From the NCBI GenBank assembly GCA_030770535.1, contig JASVEC010000197.1, forward strand, positions 1 to 32,996: DNA of 32,996 nucleotides. The letters run 5' to 3'. A program made the position numbers and the translations under genes. The notes under the pieces are model-generated. The model was not told where the DNA came from, ran no database searches, and saw only the letters and a list, made by a program, of their open reading frames with translations. Every line of letters starts with the position of its first letter. Within the stretch, counting starts at the first letter, position 1. This DNA comes from Batkoa obscura. Lineage: Eukaryota > Entomophthoromycota > Entomophthoromycetes > Entomophthorales > Batkoaceae. Positions 11,689-22,874 of the stretch are shown one piece after another.

Positions 11689-12421
11689 ATTTATTAATAA
11701 ATATCTAAACAATCATATTTCAAATAGGTTATCAAGTTTAATATGATATGAAACTTAACTAATATTTAGCTTTTTTACACAATTTGTTAAGTACTATTGA
11801 CAATTAGAATCGTTTTCTACTTTAACTATTTTATATTAGACTAAAGATTTTAATTAAGTATTGATGTTAATACTAATTTACTCAATCTCTTAATTTAATT
11901 ACATAAACCTAGATCCAAACTTTATGATTTTTTTATGGTCAAATATCACTATTATAATTTTATATTAATATCTGGTATTATACTGAATTTACTTTAAAGC
12001 TATCATACTTTCATGAAAAATAATTCACTAAACAAAGCCATAAAGAAATGGCAGCCTTTATATAAGCATGTTAAATGTATTGAATACTATCCAGCTAATT
12101 TTGTTAAATCGGACATTTAAAAAAAGGTCAAAAAGCTATAATATATCAAATCTTGATATAGGGTTTTGATCCAATATTTAATACAAAGAAGACAATATTA
12201 CGAATCAATACTAAGAATATTTATACTCCATTTATGACGGAATTTTTTAATTTGATTTATCTTCAGTTAACCATGAATATTGTTAAATTGTATAATATTA
12301 GGGAATGATCTAAGTACTATAAGGAAGTTTTATCCAAAATCAGACCTTCGGCTTATTTTTAATATTTTTTTAAAAGTGCTTAAATGATTTCTAGCACTAC
12401 ACGATTCAAAAAACATTATAT
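11689..12421. other. AT-rich intergenic DNA
   Basis: No gene or recognisable repeat is supported between copies 5 and 6. Confidence 0.5.
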
Positions 12422-12520
12422 GGGAATGTATTTTTGTATTCAAGAATTTTACTAACAATTTTTCCACTCAAATAGTGCTTAAAAGATGTAAAAAATGCTG
12501 AAACTAAAAAAAACATCCCC
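12422..12520 (+). mobile_element. MITE-like element, copy 6
   Basis: A full-length copy with GGGAATGTATTTTT at one end and AACATCCCC at the other. The flanks are ATAT and ATGT (three of four match). It lies about 390 bases upstream of the MFS gene. Confidence 0.83.
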
Positions 12521-12909
12521 ATGTAAATATTTTTTGGCTATATCATAAAGATATCTCAGTATTTTAATATTAATTGTATAGTTTATATCAAATTTGTGTA
12601 AAAAATTACTATATGTCAAAATCTTAATAATGAGTTTTTTAAAACTAAAGTTATCTTATTGTATTCGTTTATACAATAAATAAATAGCATGAATTATTAA
12701 TAGAATGATCGAAGCTAAAATAAATTGAAAGTAAATAAAAACTAGATTACTAATATAAATTTCTAACTTATGTAAATCAAATTTAGTGTGACAATTCATT
12801 GTAAATAAATTCAAACATAAAAAAATTTCTAATTGTAATCATACAAGTATATAAAGGGAATGAATTCAGTTTTCAACTTGAATAGTTAAATGTTATTTTA
12901 AACATAGAA

Positions 12910-14532
12910 GTGTCTTCTATAGATACCCAAATTGATGATGCTTTTAGCGTCCATAACAGCGAAAAACAATTAGAAAGTCAAGCTTCAATAAATCCTTCCA
13001 AGCTCGATCAACCAAAAGTTGAAGTATCAAAAACAAGATTCCTTTTAATTATGTTAGGTTTGGTTTTGTCAATATTTGTAGCAGCCCTAGATACTACTAT
13101 TATTGCTACTTCTTTAGCAAACGTTATCTCTGATTTTAATGCTTTTGACCAAGTAACTTGGGTTGCTGCTTCTTATTTATTATCTTCTATCGCTTTCCAA
13201 CCATTATATGGTAAATTTTCTGATATCTTTGGTCGACGTGATATTATGTTATTTGCCCTTGGTGTCTTTTTAGTTGGTTCAGTACTATGTAGTGCTGCAC
13301 AAACTATTGAGATTTTAGTTATTTGTCGTGCTACTGCTGGTATCGGTGTTGGTGGTCTTATATCTCTTTCAGTTATTATTATATCCGATATTGTTTCACT
13401 AAGGAAGAGGAGGTTATATATGGGTATAGTTAGAGCTAATTTTGCTGTTGCTTCAGTTGTTGGTCCATTGATAGGTGATGCTCTTACCGAAGAAGCTAGC
13501 TGGAGGTGATGTTTTTACATTAACATTCCAATTTGTCTACTAGGTATGTTTGTTATAGGCTTTTTTCTTCGTTTACCTACATCTAAACAAAACATGAAAG
13601 AAAAATTATCTAGAGTTGATTATTTAGGTTCAGCCACCTTACTCATCTTTACTTCACTTATAGTATTGGGCTTAAATTGGGGTGGATAACAATATCCCTG
13701 GAACTCTACAGCAGTTGTTGTTTCGCTCTGTTTAGGTATTGCCTTTTTACTCCTTTTTATTTTCTTCCAATGGAAAGTATCTAAAGAGCCAATCATACCA
13801 GGGCATGTTTTAGTTCGTAATGTTATATCTGCAGATTTCACAGCCTTCTTTAATGGGTGTATGCTTTTTTCAACTGTTACTTATTTACCATTATATTATC
13901 AAATTGTACATGAGGAATCATCCATTAACTCAGGCTTGGAACTTTTGGCTACCATGTTGGAGGTAGTCTTCTGCTCAACAGGTTCTAGTATTTTTATTGT
14001 TAAAACTGGTATCTATCGCCCTCTTTCTGTAACTGGTACTGGTATTGGTGTTATTGGCACTTGTCTTATGGGATCTTTAATGAGGGTTGATATTTCAAGG
14101 GCAGAATTGATAATTTTTTCTTTGTTTATCGGATTGGGCATAGGGCTTTGTATTCAAGTCAACACAATTGCATCACAAGTAGCTGTTGATATGAAAGATG
14201 CAGTCATTGTAACATCATTGGTAAGTTTTTCACAATCTTTAGACGGAGTAATAGGAATGGCAGTGTTAGGAGCAGTATATCAAAACGTATTAGCTTCCTC
14301 CTTAGCTAAAAATGCACCAACTGTCAATATTGGATCTTTATTTCAATCATCGACTTATATTCAAACTTTGACACCAGAACTTAGAGCCGTAGTAGTTCAA
14401 TCTTATGTTGATGGTTTCCACTCTATGTTTTTAACTGGGATTGCTTTCTTTTCTGTCTCATTTATAGCTGCACTTTGTTTAAAGCATATCCCTTTAAAAA
14501 ATCGCGGGCCTTTAGTCCACAGGAAAATTTAA
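12910..14532 (+). pseudogene. MFS drug:H+ antiporter (DHA2-like), probably inactivated
   Basis: A plasma-membrane multidrug exporter by family. One frame spans 541 codons and reads as a complete 14-span DHA2-type transporter: AALDTTIIATSLA (about 58-70) near the first span, GKFSDIFGRR (about 101-110) as the loop motif, and ASVVGPLIG (about 181-189) as the antiporter motif. Three defects lie in that frame. The position expected for the start is GTG at 12910 with no in-frame ATG upstream. TGA at 13507-13509 falls where the family has Trp (SWR-W-CFYIN). TAA at 13687-13689 follows NWGG. No frameshift is visible, and motifs usually GGAL and IGAN read GDAL and VRAN. A TATA-like TATAAAGG lies at 12851. 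Recent loss of function is the simplest reading. Stop readthrough or a skipped upstream exon (possible AG at 12906-12907) are less likely. Confidence 0.8.
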
Positions 14533-15191
14533 AATAAGTTAATTTGCTAATATCGTATCATTTATCCACAACATAGATTGGTAATTTAATTAATCTTATG
14601 AATAAACTCGACTGTTTTCAACAACTCTTTCTATTATTATTTTTTAATATTTTACAATGTGAGTTTTATCGAGTAATGAATCAATATTATCCATATAGTC
14701 TAAGTTGTATGAATTTTTAATTATTAAGTACAAAATATATAGCGATTGTATTATATTAATACAAATTATTTAGCATCTAAATCATAAAAACATGAGTCTT
14801 CTGGATAGAATTATGGACACTTTACTGAAAATGTAATGCAACATAACATTTTTTAGGCATTATGTATAAGGCTGTTTTTATATACAAGCTTCTTTTATAA
14901 TTACAGTGTATTGAATATCTAAATTTAAAAATGATTATTATTAAAAAATGAATATAGAGTCCATTTCGCCACTCAAAAGTACTCTATGGAGCCATTTCTT
15001 TAAATAAATCACTGCTTACCCTTTTGGGATCAAGTAGGCTTAAAAAAGATTGTGAATACCTCCAAAAACATTATTATAGCACTTTGGAAACTATAATTTA
15101 CTTATAATAGCTTAAATTAATATTAAGATAAATAGTTTTGAAAATTTTATTTCTAATAAATATATTTCGGTACTTTAAAAATACATTAAAA
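14533..15191. other. Convergent intergenic region
   Basis: The stretch lies between the 3' ends of the MFS relic and the minus-strand repeat protein. No gene or MITE copy is seen; it should hold both polyadenylation regions. Confidence 0.5.
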
Positions 15192-18100
15192 CTAGCAAGT
15201 TGTTATATCGGTTTCTGAAGAACTACAGCCATTACGCGAGTTCCTACAAAACCATCCAAAATAAGATTTTGACCAGCATTTAGGAGTACCATAGGAATAG
15301 CGATAATAAGAGCGTCCATAGCTATCATAGCATTTATCGTAATTTGCAGGACAATTGTTAGGAGGTTGAATAGAACAAGTTTTAATATCAACTTGATCTT
15401 TAACACAAGAAGTACCAGATTTAAAGGAGCAAGACCAGCCATAATTAGTTTTAGTCCAGCAAGTAGGAACAAATGATTCAGATGCATAGAAATAATAGTA
15501 ACCATACCAACAGTAATCATTTTTTGTTGGGCACGTCAGAGGTGGTTTTGGAAAAGAGCAGGTTGAAATATCCTTTTCTCCTTTAAGTGCATTACATTGG
15601 CCGTTAACTTTGGCAATACAACTCCATCCATTTGCGTTAGCTGCCCAGCAGCTTGGTGCATTGATACTGCTAGGGCTAAATTGTTGTCCTTGGAAATTAC
15701 AAATATCGGTGGAAGTTGGACATTTAGGAACAGGTGGGGGTGAAATATTACATGCCTTAATATCTAATTGTCCTTTAGAATTGTCACATTTAGAGTTAAA
15801 GTCTCCTTGACAACTCCATCCCGAAGAGGTCTTAGACCAACATTTTGGTGCATTTGGGTCATTGGCTGTGAATCCTGCACTTCCAGAATTACAGGTATCG
15901 GTGGCCTTTGGACAATCTGGGATTGGAGGTAGAATATTACATGTTGTGATATCTAATTGGTTAATAGTAGCATCACATTTACCATTTGAGCCATTCAAAC
16001 AGATCCATGTGCCAGATGATGATTTAGACCAACATTTTGGCACATTTAGATCATTTGCTTTGAAGCTTGTAGTACCAGAAGAACAAGCTTCCGTGGCTTT
16101 TGGACAATCTGGGATTATAGCTGGAGGAATATTACATGATTTAATATCTAATTGACCTTTAGAAATATCACATATGGTATTTAAGTTTCCTTGGCAAATC
16201 CACCCAGAAGTAGTTTTAATCCAACATTTTGGTGCATTTAGGCTGTTTGCAGCAAAAATAACATCACCGGATTTACAGGTATCGATGGCTTTTGGACAAT
16301 CCGGGATTGGAGGCGGGATATTGCAAGTTGAGATATCTAACTGACCCTTTGAGGTGTCGCATGTAGGATTAGAATTCTCTTGACAACTCCATCCGAGGGT
16401 AGTTTTTGACCAACATCTTGGAGCGTTCGGATCATTGGCTGCAAATGTGACATTACCATTTGAGCAAATATCTGTAGCTTTTGGGCAGGCAGGAATTGGT
16501 AGAGGAAGGTTACACGTACTAATGTCTAATTGGCCTTTTGAGGAATCACAAGCAATTTTAACACTTCCTTGACAGTTCCATCCTGAAATAATCTTTGACC
16601 AGCACTTTGGTACATTTGGATCGTTAGCAACAAATGTGGAATTACCATTTGAGCAAGCATCAGTAGCTTTTGGACAAGCAGGGATTGGGGGTGAGATATT
16701 ACATGTTGTAATATCTAACTGCCCTTTACTAGTGTCACATCCAAAGTTATTAGATATTCCACAGGCCCATCCAGAAGTGGATTTAGACCAACATTTTGGT
16801 GCATTTGGATCATTAGCGGCAAATACGGCATTACCATTTGAACATGTTTCCACAGCTTTTGGACAAGTAGGAACTGGAGGTGGGATATTACAAGAATTGA
16901 TATCTAATTGGCCTTTAGCAACGTCGCATTTAGCGTTAGTAGCTACTTGGCATATCCACCCTGCAGTAACTTTAGACCAACATCTTGGTACATTTGGATC
17001 ATTGGCCAAAAACGTTCTGGTACCAGAGCTACAAGTTTCGGTAGGTTTTGGGCATGTAGGAATTAGAGGTGGAATATTGCAAGTTGATATGTTCAATTGG
17101 CCTTTGGTAGCATCACAAATTTCACTAGCACTTCCTTGGCAAATCCATCCTGAAGTAGACTTTGACCAACACTTTGGAGCATTTGGATCATTAGCTGTAA
17201 AAGCTGTAGTACTAAAATCACATGTTTCTGTTGGCTTTGGACAAGTGGGAATTGGTGGCGGAAAATTACATGTAATAATATCTAATTGGCCTTTCATGGC
17301 ATCACATGCAACACTAGCACTTCCTTGACAAACCCAACCAGAAGATGATTTCATCCAACAATGAGGAGCATTTTGATTGTTAGCTACAAATGATTCAAAT
17401 CCGTTTGAACAAATATCAGTTGCTTTAGGACATGTAGGTACTGGAGGTGGAATATTACAAATACTGATGTCTAGTTGGCCTTTTGAAGAGTCGCAAATAG
17501 TATTAGTATTCCCTTCGCAATTCCATCCAGAGGCTGTCTTTGACCAGCATTTTGGTACGTTTGGACTATTCGCGCTAAAAATAAGAGTACCATTTGTACA
17601 TGTGTCAGTGGCTTTTGGGCAATCTGGAACTGGAGGTGGGATATTACATGTTGTAATATTCAGTTGGCCTTTATTAATGTCACATCCAGCATCAGTACTT
17701 GGTTGGCAAGCCCATCCTAAATTAGTCTTAAACCAACATAACGGAGCTTTTGGATCATTTGCTAAGAAGGTTTTGCTACTGGAAACACATGTTTCGATTG
17801 CTTTTGGGCACGCTGGAATTGGTGGCGGAATGTTACAAGTAGATATATTTAATTGACCTTTCAAGGAATCACAGACACCACTAATGCTTACTTGGCAGAT
17901 CCACCCTGAAATAGTTTTTGACCAACAACTAGGTGCTGTTGGATCATTAGCAACAAAGGTAGAACTACCATTGATACATGTATCTGTGGCCTTCGGACAA
18001 ATTGGAATTGGAGGTGGAAGATTACAAGCAGTAACGTCCATTTGACCTTTGGCAGCATCACATGAATTATTGATTTTATCTGAACATTGCCACCCATCGA

Positions 18101-18377
18101 TTCCCTTTATCCAACATAAAGGTGCTGTTGGATCGTTTGGTTTTAATAGAATGTTATTAACTTTACATACATCTGATATGAGGGGACAAACTGGTTTAGG
18201 CGTTGGATTGGTACAACTTTTAATATCAACTTGATTAAAAGCTACATTGCATATACCGTTATTCCTGGAATAACACTTCCAGCTTGTGCCAACGCTTAAC
18301 CAACATGGGGGTACAGCTGGATCAGTATATTTGAAAGTCTTAAAACCTACTTGACAGGAGTCGGTAGGCAGTGGACA
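15192..18377 (-). repeat. Coding tandem repeat, 17 units of about 189 bp
   Basis: DNA-level tandem array within the cysteine-rich gene. Units 1-11 are exactly 189 bp and units 12-14 are 192 bp with a codon inserted; units 16 and 17 shorten to 180 and 159 bp. The periodic codon use also creates long antisense open frames, which I regard as artefacts. Confidence 0.88.
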
Positions 18378-18524
18378 TTTTTGAGAAAATACTGAGGTTA
18401 GCACTATTAACTGTAAAGTTAATAGAATGAAGTTTTTCATTTGAAAGATTCTTTTGGTTATTTTAAAGGGGTTTTGTTTCTTTATATTTATGGTTTGGTT
18501 GATAAAATTAGGCTTTAATGGCAT
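15192..18524 (-). CDS. Secreted cysteine-rich protein of 17 tandem six-Cys repeats
   Basis: I do not recognise the family. The likely start is Met29 of the long frame (ATG at 18438-18440). MKNFILLTLQLIVLTSVFS there is a textbook signal peptide, while the 28 residues before it are basic and polar, giving a 1082-residue precursor. The mature protein consists wholly of 17 units: eleven of 63 residues, three of 64, then 63, 60 and 53. Each has six Cys at about unit positions 1, 8, 25, 35, 43 and 55, framed as CP-x5-C, A-P-x-CW, GW-x-C, CD...KGQLDI and TCN, joined by a Pro-rich linker such as IPPPIP. An even number of Cys per unit suggests three disulfides. N-glycosylation sites (NIS, NIT, NGT) recur. 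There is no GPI tail, so a cell-wall or extracellular scaffold, adhesin or effector is possible. Inner units 3-14 are more alike than the ends, implying recent unit duplication. The gene is intronless. Confidence 0.87.
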   Translation of the reverse strand: MPLKPNFINQTINIKKQNPFKITKRIFQMKNFILLTLQLIVLTSVFSQKCPLPTDSCQVGFKTFKYTDPAVPPCWLSVGTSWKCYSRNNGICNVAFNQVDIKSCTNPTPKPVCPLISDVCKVNNILLKPNDPTAPLCWIKGIDGWQCSDKINNSCDAAKGQMDVTACNLPPPIPICPKATDTCINGSSTFVANDPTAPSCWSKTISGWICQVSISGVCDSLKGQLNISTCNIPPPIPACPKAIETCVSSSKTFLANDPKAPLCWFKTNLGWACQPSTDAGCDINKGQLNITTCNIPPPVPDCPKATDTCTNGTLIFSANSPNVPKCWSKTASGWNCEGNTNTICDSSKGQLDISICNIPPPVPTCPKATDICSNGFESFVANNQNAPHCWMKSSSGWVCQGSASVACDAMKGQLDIITCNFPPPIPTCPKPTETCDFSTTAFTANDPNAPKCWSKSTSGWICQGSASEICDATKGQLNISTCNIPPLIPTCPKPTETCSSGTRTFLANDPNVPRCWSKVTAGWICQVATNAKCDVAKGQLDINSCNIPPPVPTCPKAVETCSNGNAVFAANDPNAPKCWSKSTSGWACGISNNFGCDTSKGQLDITTCNISPPIPACPKATDACSNGNSTFVANDPNVPKCWSKIISGWNCQGSVKIACDSSKGQLDISTCNLPLPIPACPKATDICSNGNVTFAANDPNAPRCWSKTTLGWSCQENSNPTCDTSKGQLDISTCNIPPPIPDCPKAIDTCKSGDVIFAANSLNAPKCWIKTTSGWICQGNLNTICDISKGQLDIKSCNIPPAIIPDCPKATEACSSGTTSFKANDLNVPKCWSKSSSGTWICLNGSNGKCDATINQLDITTCNILPPIPDCPKATDTCNSGSAGFTANDPNAPKCWSKTSSGWSCQGDFNSKCDNSKGQLDIKACNISPPPVPKCPTSTDICNFQGQQFSPSSINAPSCWAANANGWSCIAKVNGQCNALKGEKDISTCSFPKPPLTCPTKNDYCWYGYYYFYASESFVPTCWTKTNYGWSCSFKSGTSCVKDQVDIKTCSIQPPNNCPANYDKCYDSYGRSYYRYSYGTPKCWSKSYFGWFCRNSRNGCSSSETDITTC

Positions 18525-19279
18525 TAATATTTAAAGTTGATGTAGGCTATCTTTTTAAGGCTTAATTATTGTGACTTTTTAGTAAGATTTAAAGTGACTG
18601 AAATTAATTGACAGTTTACTATTTTTAAACTATAATTGAGTTGTTATATTCAGTGATTTCGGAGAAACGTTATATAATTAATTTACTAAAAAATTTATAT
18701 AATCATAATCATAACAAAGATTAAAAATAAAAGATTTAAAAAAAATTAATTACAACTTTAATGTTTCAAAACAGGGGCTTTATAATTTATCGCTTAAATT
18801 CCTAATAAATGTTTAATATTTTTTATTTAAGCCAATTTTTTAGTCTAGAGCTCTAATTTTGAACTATATAAATTAAAATAAATTTTATGATTAGCTTAAT
18901 CTATAAATAATTTGAAATAGAATGCCCTTAAAGTAGAATATAATAACTTTTAGAATAATTTAATTAAATATTATTGTAATAAAGTAAAGATGATAATAAA
19001 AGTAAATTAAGGCGTAATATTGCAAACGCCAAATGATAAGCTGTAAACTACATACCTTGAAAGGCCTTTAACAACAAAATTTTATAATATGAAGAGTAAA
19101 TTTTATAAATATTGATCTTTTATATTAATCTTAAAGAGATCAACAAATATAACTATAGGCATTAACATGACTAAAAATTAAGCTATTATTTATAAGCACT
19201 GGTATTTTAGATTACTTATATTTTTTATAACTTTAAACAGAATTAATTTTGAGATCAAAATAGCTATTAATAACTTAAA
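18525..19279. other. Intergenic region upstream of the repeat-protein gene
   Basis: Low-complexity A+T with no supportable gene. The bases just past 18440 would carry the leader and promoter of the minus-strand secreted protein. Confidence 0.5.
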
Positions 19280-19466
19280 CAAAAAAACATCTCCGTTTAT
19301 TTAATGGGTATTTGTTTTTGAAATTCATTATTAAAACAGCAAGACATTATACTTTATATTGATAAAAAATTTCATGATTTCGTCACTTTTTCCATTTTTA
19401 AGCGCTATTTGAACAGAAAGGTTGTTAGTAAATTCTTTACTCAAATGAAACAAAAAAAACATCCCC
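19280..19466 (-). mobile_element. MITE-like element, copy 7 (rearranged composite)
   Basis: A plus-type end (AAAAAAACATCTCC, 19281-19294) and a minus-type start (GGGTATTTGTTTTTG, 19306-19320) precede about 50 unrelated bases. A minus-type body then follows (19374-19440), finishing with a plus-type end (CAAATGAAACAAAAAAAACATCCCC to 19466 in part). The mix suggests nested insertion or recombination between opposite copies. Confidence 0.6.
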
Positions 19467-19585
19467 AAATAGTTTATAAAAAAGTTAATACAGTGCATTC
19501 ATGCTATGACTTTTGTAATATTAAAAATTGAAAAAACAGGTTAAGTTGGTTTTAAAACCACGAACTATTTTTCCTCTCACTATAT

Positions 19586-19682
19586 GGGGGCGTTTTTTTG
19601 ATTTCGTCACTTTTTCCATTTTTAAGCGCCATTTGAACAGAAAGGTTGTTAGTAAAGTTCTTAAACACAAAAATACATCCCT
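19586..19682 (-). mobile_element. MITE-like element, copy 8
   Basis: A 97-bp copy from GGGGGCGTTTTTTT to ACATCCCT, with exact ATAT repeats on both sides (19582-19585, 19683-19686). The body is close to copy 7, sharing GAACAGAAAGGTTGTTAGTA, so the two are near relatives. Confidence 0.85.
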
Positions 19683-20771
19683 ATATCAATAACAAAAATA
19701 GACTCTTATCAAACAATACACATCTAAATGAGGGTTACTTTATTACGGTTTATTGTTATCTTTAGGAAATCGGATTGTAATTTTCCTTATAAACCCATGT
19801 TAAACAATACTAAAAGAGATGATTATTTAGCTTTTGCAGCCTAGGGAAGTATATACATTGACCTCTTTGTTTACCTTTACAGCCTTTTTATTTTTTATAT
19901 CCATTTACTATAACTGAGTTTAAGTAAGGTCCTTTTTTACATTGATAATGTTTAGTAAAAATAAATAAAATAGCTTTTTATACACTCTCTAACAAAATTG
20001 ATCAAATTTTTTTTAGAAAATAAATTCTGGATAATTATTAGTTGTATATATTGATAAATAAAGTTACCAGGTACTATAAGCATCAATATTGTCAAAAACT
20101 GATAAATAATACTTATAACCTCCTATGCTACAATTTACTTATATTTTCATAATATTAGTTCAAATTGAAAGACTTTGAAATTAAAAGTAGGGTATATTGA
20201 AGATCTATATGATCAGTAATACACCATTTTGTTTTAGCTTAAGCTGTTTTACTATATAGTTGTCGTAAAATTTAATTTTAAAAGTCGAGTTAATTAAAAC
20301 TTCAATTTGAAAAAAGTTTATTTAATTAAAGTTTCTAAATTGAAAAATAAAATAAAAACCAAAAACTTCAATCCACAGGTCAAACTCTAAAAACTCTATT
20401 CATTAAACTAAGTTTTAATCAAAAAGGATACTTTTTTAAAAGATTTAGTTCCAAGAAACCTTAGCAAAGTGTACGTTAATTGGCTCAAAAACTTAACGGC
20501 TAAATTTTTAAAGTTTTAGTTGGAGCAAAAGTCAACTAAAGGATTAGCATTAGCTACTAAGTTCCATGTGATTTGCTGGTTCAAACGGTGGGTAATTCCA
20601 CCATCATGGTTTTTATATAGTAACACGAAAGACCAATAAACGAAGGAGTAGGATAAGATGTATCCACTTTAATTTGACAAATAGGAATAGTAAAGATTAG
20701 GAAATGAAGTAGCTTTTATAAATTAAAATAGTTATCCACTTTTAATAGTTTTAAAGCTTAATTTTTATAAA
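19683..20771. other. Intergenic region upstream of the ceramide synthase gene
   Basis: No gene is seen. At about 20563-20625 a less AT-rich patch contains a B-box-like GGTTCAAAC and a small hairpin GTGG-GTAATT-CCAC. No tRNA cloverleaf can be drawn. Confidence 0.45.
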
Positions 20772-22063
20772 ATGAAAAAAAAAGTTACTAATACTCAAAA
20801 ATTACAGCCCATTCCACTACCATCAACTCAAACTCACTTTGAATTTTTTGTAGCTCATCAATTAGGTAACAATTTTATAATATAATCACGATCATAATTA
20901 TAACTAATCTTACTTTAGAACTTTCACTTACTCTAATAACTTTAATATTATTTGGCTATGGTTTAGAGTTACCTTATTTTAATTATTTTGTAAAGATCCA
21001 AGGCAAAACGATAAATGGATTATATGAAAAGACATGGATGGATTTGGCTTTTATCTTTTTTTATTTTTTAGTATTCACTTTTTTACGTACATTTTTATTG
21101 GATTATGTATTCGTTCCTTTTATTCGCTGGTATGGTGTCAAGAATAAAGGAAAACAAGAGAAGTTTAAAGAGCAAGCATTTTCAAGCTTGTTTTACACAA
21201 TTTCTTGGCTATCTGGGATGGTAAGTTTTTATTGTTATTAAGATATAGTTTATTTCATATTGATATTAAAATTCGTGATTTAGCATTTGTTAGTCAGTAG
21301 TGATTATTATATGAATCTTGAAAATTTATGGAGAGGCTATCCACACTTGGAACTGGATTTTTATTTTAAAACGTATTATTTAGTTCAAATGAGTTATTGG
21401 CTTCAACAAATGTACTTTGTACAAATTGAAGTTAGGAGAAAAGATTATTTGAATATGATTAGTCATCATGTTATCACCAATTCTTTAGTTGTATTTTCTT
21501 ACATTACAAATTATACTAGAGTTGGCCATGTTATGCTTGTACTAATGGATTTTGCAGATATTTTCCTTTCGGTAAGTTTTATAGTCTAGTTTCGAATGTG
21601 GTTATTAATCAATTATAAATACTTAAAAGACAGCTAAAGTATTGAATTATCTGCGATTGAAGCTTATTTGTGATATTACTTTTACAATCTTTTTTATTTC
21701 TTGGATAGCTTCAAGGCATATTGGGTTCGGTATGGTTATGTGGAGTATTATGTTTGATCCAGAAAAAGTAAACCCAAATGAGAAGTGGGATCCTAAAAAT
21801 GGTATCTTTTACACTTCTAATACAAGACGTTTCTTTTTGGTTTTGTTAACAGCACTACAAATATTGATGTTTGTTTGGCTTTGGATGATTTTACGCGTAC
21901 TTATTAAAGTAATTGTTGGTACTGGTGCAGAAGATGTTAGAAGTTCAGATGAAGAGTAAGTTTTATACTGATTTGTTTAAATAAATATTTATTTGTTAAT
22001 TTATTTATTAGTGATGATGTTGAACATGAAACAAAGGTTTTGAATGAGAAGAAAAAAGCTTAA
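20772..22063 (+). CDS. LAG1: Ceramide synthase (sphingosine N-acyltransferase), TLC domain
   Basis: It should join a fatty acyl-CoA to a sphingoid base to make ceramide in the endoplasmic reticulum membrane. Five exons, 20772-20865, 20919-21220, 21284-21571, 21630-21955 and 22012-22063, keep one frame across GT..AG introns of 53-63 bases and give 353 residues. Several membrane spans are visible. The Lag1 motif is intact: RRKDYLNMISHH with the catalytic His pair at about 193-194, then SYITNYTRVG and the acidic MDFADIFLS (the fungal Lag1/Lac1 form of the HD..D motif), followed by KVLNYL. The tail is acidic then basic (SSDEDDDVEHE...KKKA), like the CK2-targeted tails of the family. The acceptor for exon 4 is at 21628-21629; the AG three bases on would hit a stop. 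The symbol is by family, since fungi often have LAG1 and LAC1. Confidence 0.92.
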
Positions 22064-22771
22064 CTTTTTTATTGAAAATGACAAGTAAAAAAGAATAACA
22101 ATTAACTAATCTGGGTTTACTATATATAATTTTAATTAGACGTATTGGACTAATCTTTAATTTCTTCCGTAAAAACAAATTTCTTATGGGGCTCTACCTT
22201 AATTTTAGTATAAATCTTTTTTTTGAAATTTTATTATTTTTACTTTCTACTTTCTTGCTATTTTTTATATTGTTTTTTGGAGAGTTCTATTACTATCAAT
22301 GATGACGCCATTATCGTTGATAGCAGATAGAAGGCCTCTTACCTTTATATAATGTATACTAGGATGTGTTTCTTTGCTTTAATATTTGATCAATAGTTTC
22401 TTCAAGCTTCTATTGCATAAGCAGTAGACAAATAAATGAACTTAAAAGATTTACATATCAAACTGTTTATTTGTGTATGAAATGGGAATGTAGTTTTTAG
22501 TCTCATTTCATTATCTATCTTTTAGTATTTGATTACAAATTTTTCAAGCTTTTTTATGTAAAGTAAAGAATATTTATATATTTTTGAATGACTCATACTT
22601 TGAATACTGCTTTGATTGATATTTTTCTGTTTAGTTTGTATATCGTTTATTACATTGAGTAAACCTCAAATTAATATCAATGCTTCGCAGGACAATATTA
22701 TTAGTATTTTGATGAGTTATTCAATGTTGATAGTCCACAGAAGATAGTGAGTTACTTGATATTGACAATAT
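22064..22771. other. Intergenic DNA with decayed repeat remnants
   Basis: No gene is seen. Two weak stretches recall the MITE family: about 22371-22435 (plus-like, AGGATGTGTTTCTTTG start) and 22483-22560 (minus-like, GGGAATG start preceded by AAAT). Neither has a clear far end. Confidence 0.4.
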
Positions 22772-22868
22772 GGAAATGATTTTGGATTTCATTACTTTTT
22801 CCACCTTTTAAGCGCTATTTGAGCGGAAAATTTGTTAGTGAAATTCTTAGACACAAAAATACATCTCA
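22772..22868 (-). mobile_element. MITE-like element, copy 9 (tandem pair, first)
   Basis: The copy runs from GGAAATG to ACATCTCA and keeps AAGCGCTATTTGAGCGG. ATAT flanks both sides (22768-22771 and 22869-22872). It stands directly before copy 10. Confidence 0.78.
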
Positions 22869-22874
22869 ATATAT

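Noticed and set aside
12910-14532. Genetic code change with TGA as Trp
   Set aside because: All other genes here use TGG for Trp, and the same frame also carries a TAA and lacks an ATG, so decay explains it better.
16636-17328. Long plus-strand open frame (230 codons) and similar ones at 15610-18234
   Set aside because: They lie opposite the 189-bp coding repeat; its periodic codons keep the antisense frame open. They have no start context and no domain, so they are shadows.
12910-18524. Biosynthetic or resistance cluster of the MFS transporter with the neighbouring secreted protein
   Set aside because: No biosynthetic enzyme is nearby, the transporter appears inactive and the genes converge with separate control.
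20520-20640. tRNA gene around GGTTCAAAC
   Set aside because: A B-box-like string is present but no acceptor, D or T stem can be formed around it.
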